Origin: JAYZVT01 sp050248375
GTDB taxonomy: Bacteria > Pseudomonadota > Alphaproteobacteria > Rhizobiales > Methyloligellaceae
Assembly (NCBI GenBank): GCA_050248375.1
Contig: JBFWSL010000208.1
Coordinates: 1 to 6,576 of the forward strand
Direction of reading: 5' to 3'
Length of the DNA: 6,576 bases
Shown here: positions 6,417 to 6,576 of the stretch, piece after piece
Layout: every line of letters begins with the position of its first letter
How positions within the stretch are numbered: the first letter of the stretch is position 1
Program-made: the position numbers and the translations under genes
The notes under the pieces: model-generated
Told to the model about the DNA's origin: nothing
Seen by the model: the letters and a program-made list of their open reading frames with translations, nothing else
Database searches by the model: none

Positions 6417-6576
6417 ACCGGCAGAATGGCCAGTTGCGATCACTGTATTCCACGGCCCCGTGCGACCTGCGCACTTGCGCGGAAGGATGCTGGCCCAGAC
6501 GACCGTGTCCCCGCCCCTGCGGACGTGGAGGAAGCCGAGCGTAGCAAGTTTCATGACAGGAGATAAACCCCTGATA
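6417..6576. other. Upstream region of the transporter operon, no gene recognised
   Basis: Together with the sites above, 6387-6576 is the leader/promoter region of the operon. Two short inverted repeats lie side by side: CACGG-CC-CCGTG (6451-6462) and GCGCA-CT-TGCGC (6469-6480). No -35/-10 pair fits well on the minus strand. At the right edge on the plus strand, AGGAGA (6558-6563) could be the ribosome binding site of a divergent gene starting beyond the window, but this cannot be decided here. Confidence 0.45.

Noticed and set aside
6387..6554. Upstream start at 6554 for the receptor gene
   Set aside because: It would place the signal peptide internally and has no Shine-Dalgarno, while 6386 has a strong one.
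5373..6566. 397-residue open frame on the plus strand
   Set aside because: Antisense to the TAXI receptor gene and runs through its terminator; no domain recognised.
6553..6576. Possible plus-strand gene starting MTGDKPLI at the right edge
   Set aside because: Only eight codons are visible and there is no well-spaced ribosome binding site before the ATG; the AGGAGA at 6558-6563 may instead serve a start beyond the window. Not enough to call.
1..6576. A previously undescribed multi-gene system, CRISPR array, mobile element or RNA gene
   Set aside because: I looked on both strands for direct repeats, transposase motifs, tRNA-like folds and defence or biosynthetic domains and saw none. The genes belong to known families; the interest lies in their arrangement and control.

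Overview
The window is GC-rich and all four supportable genes lie on the minus strand. Base composition, codon use, a fused TAXI-type TRAP transporter and an alphaproteobacterial-style AsmA protein suggest an alphaproteobacterium. That placement is an inference from sequence style; no rRNA or marker gene is present to confirm it.

Read in the direction of transcription (high to low coordinates), the layout is as follows. (1) 6387-6576 is a leader or intergenic stretch with three short inverted repeats and a strong ribosome binding site. (2) 5430-6386 encodes a TAXI-family periplasmic solute receptor. (3) 5300-5429 is a structured gap: a textbook hairpin terminator/attenuator with a UUCG loop, then two more potential hairpins, the last just ahead of the next ribosome binding site. 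(4) 2522-5299 encodes a fused 4TM/12TM TRAP permease with a C-terminal DUF3394-type domain. (5) 2097-2519 encodes a small UspA-type protein, translationally coupled to the permease with a 2-nt gap. (6) 1910-2096 contains a perfect 24-bp palindrome, probably the operon end. (7) 1-1909 is the N-terminal 636 residues of an AsmA-family protein that runs off the left edge.

Genes 2, 4 and 5 form one functional unit. The receptor captures an organic-acid-like ligand in the periplasm, the fused permease imports it with an ion gradient, and the Usp protein is a candidate cytoplasmic ATP-binding regulator, by analogy with TeaD of the Halomonas TeaABC ectoine TRAP transporter. The terminator after the receptor gene would give more receptor than permease. 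The AsmA gene appears to be a separate transcription unit concerned with the cell envelope.

I found no RNA gene, mobile element, CRISPR array or recognisable defence or biosynthetic system. The points most worth a second look are the receptor/permease attenuator region, the Usp coupling and the PDZ-like segment in the permease C-terminus.
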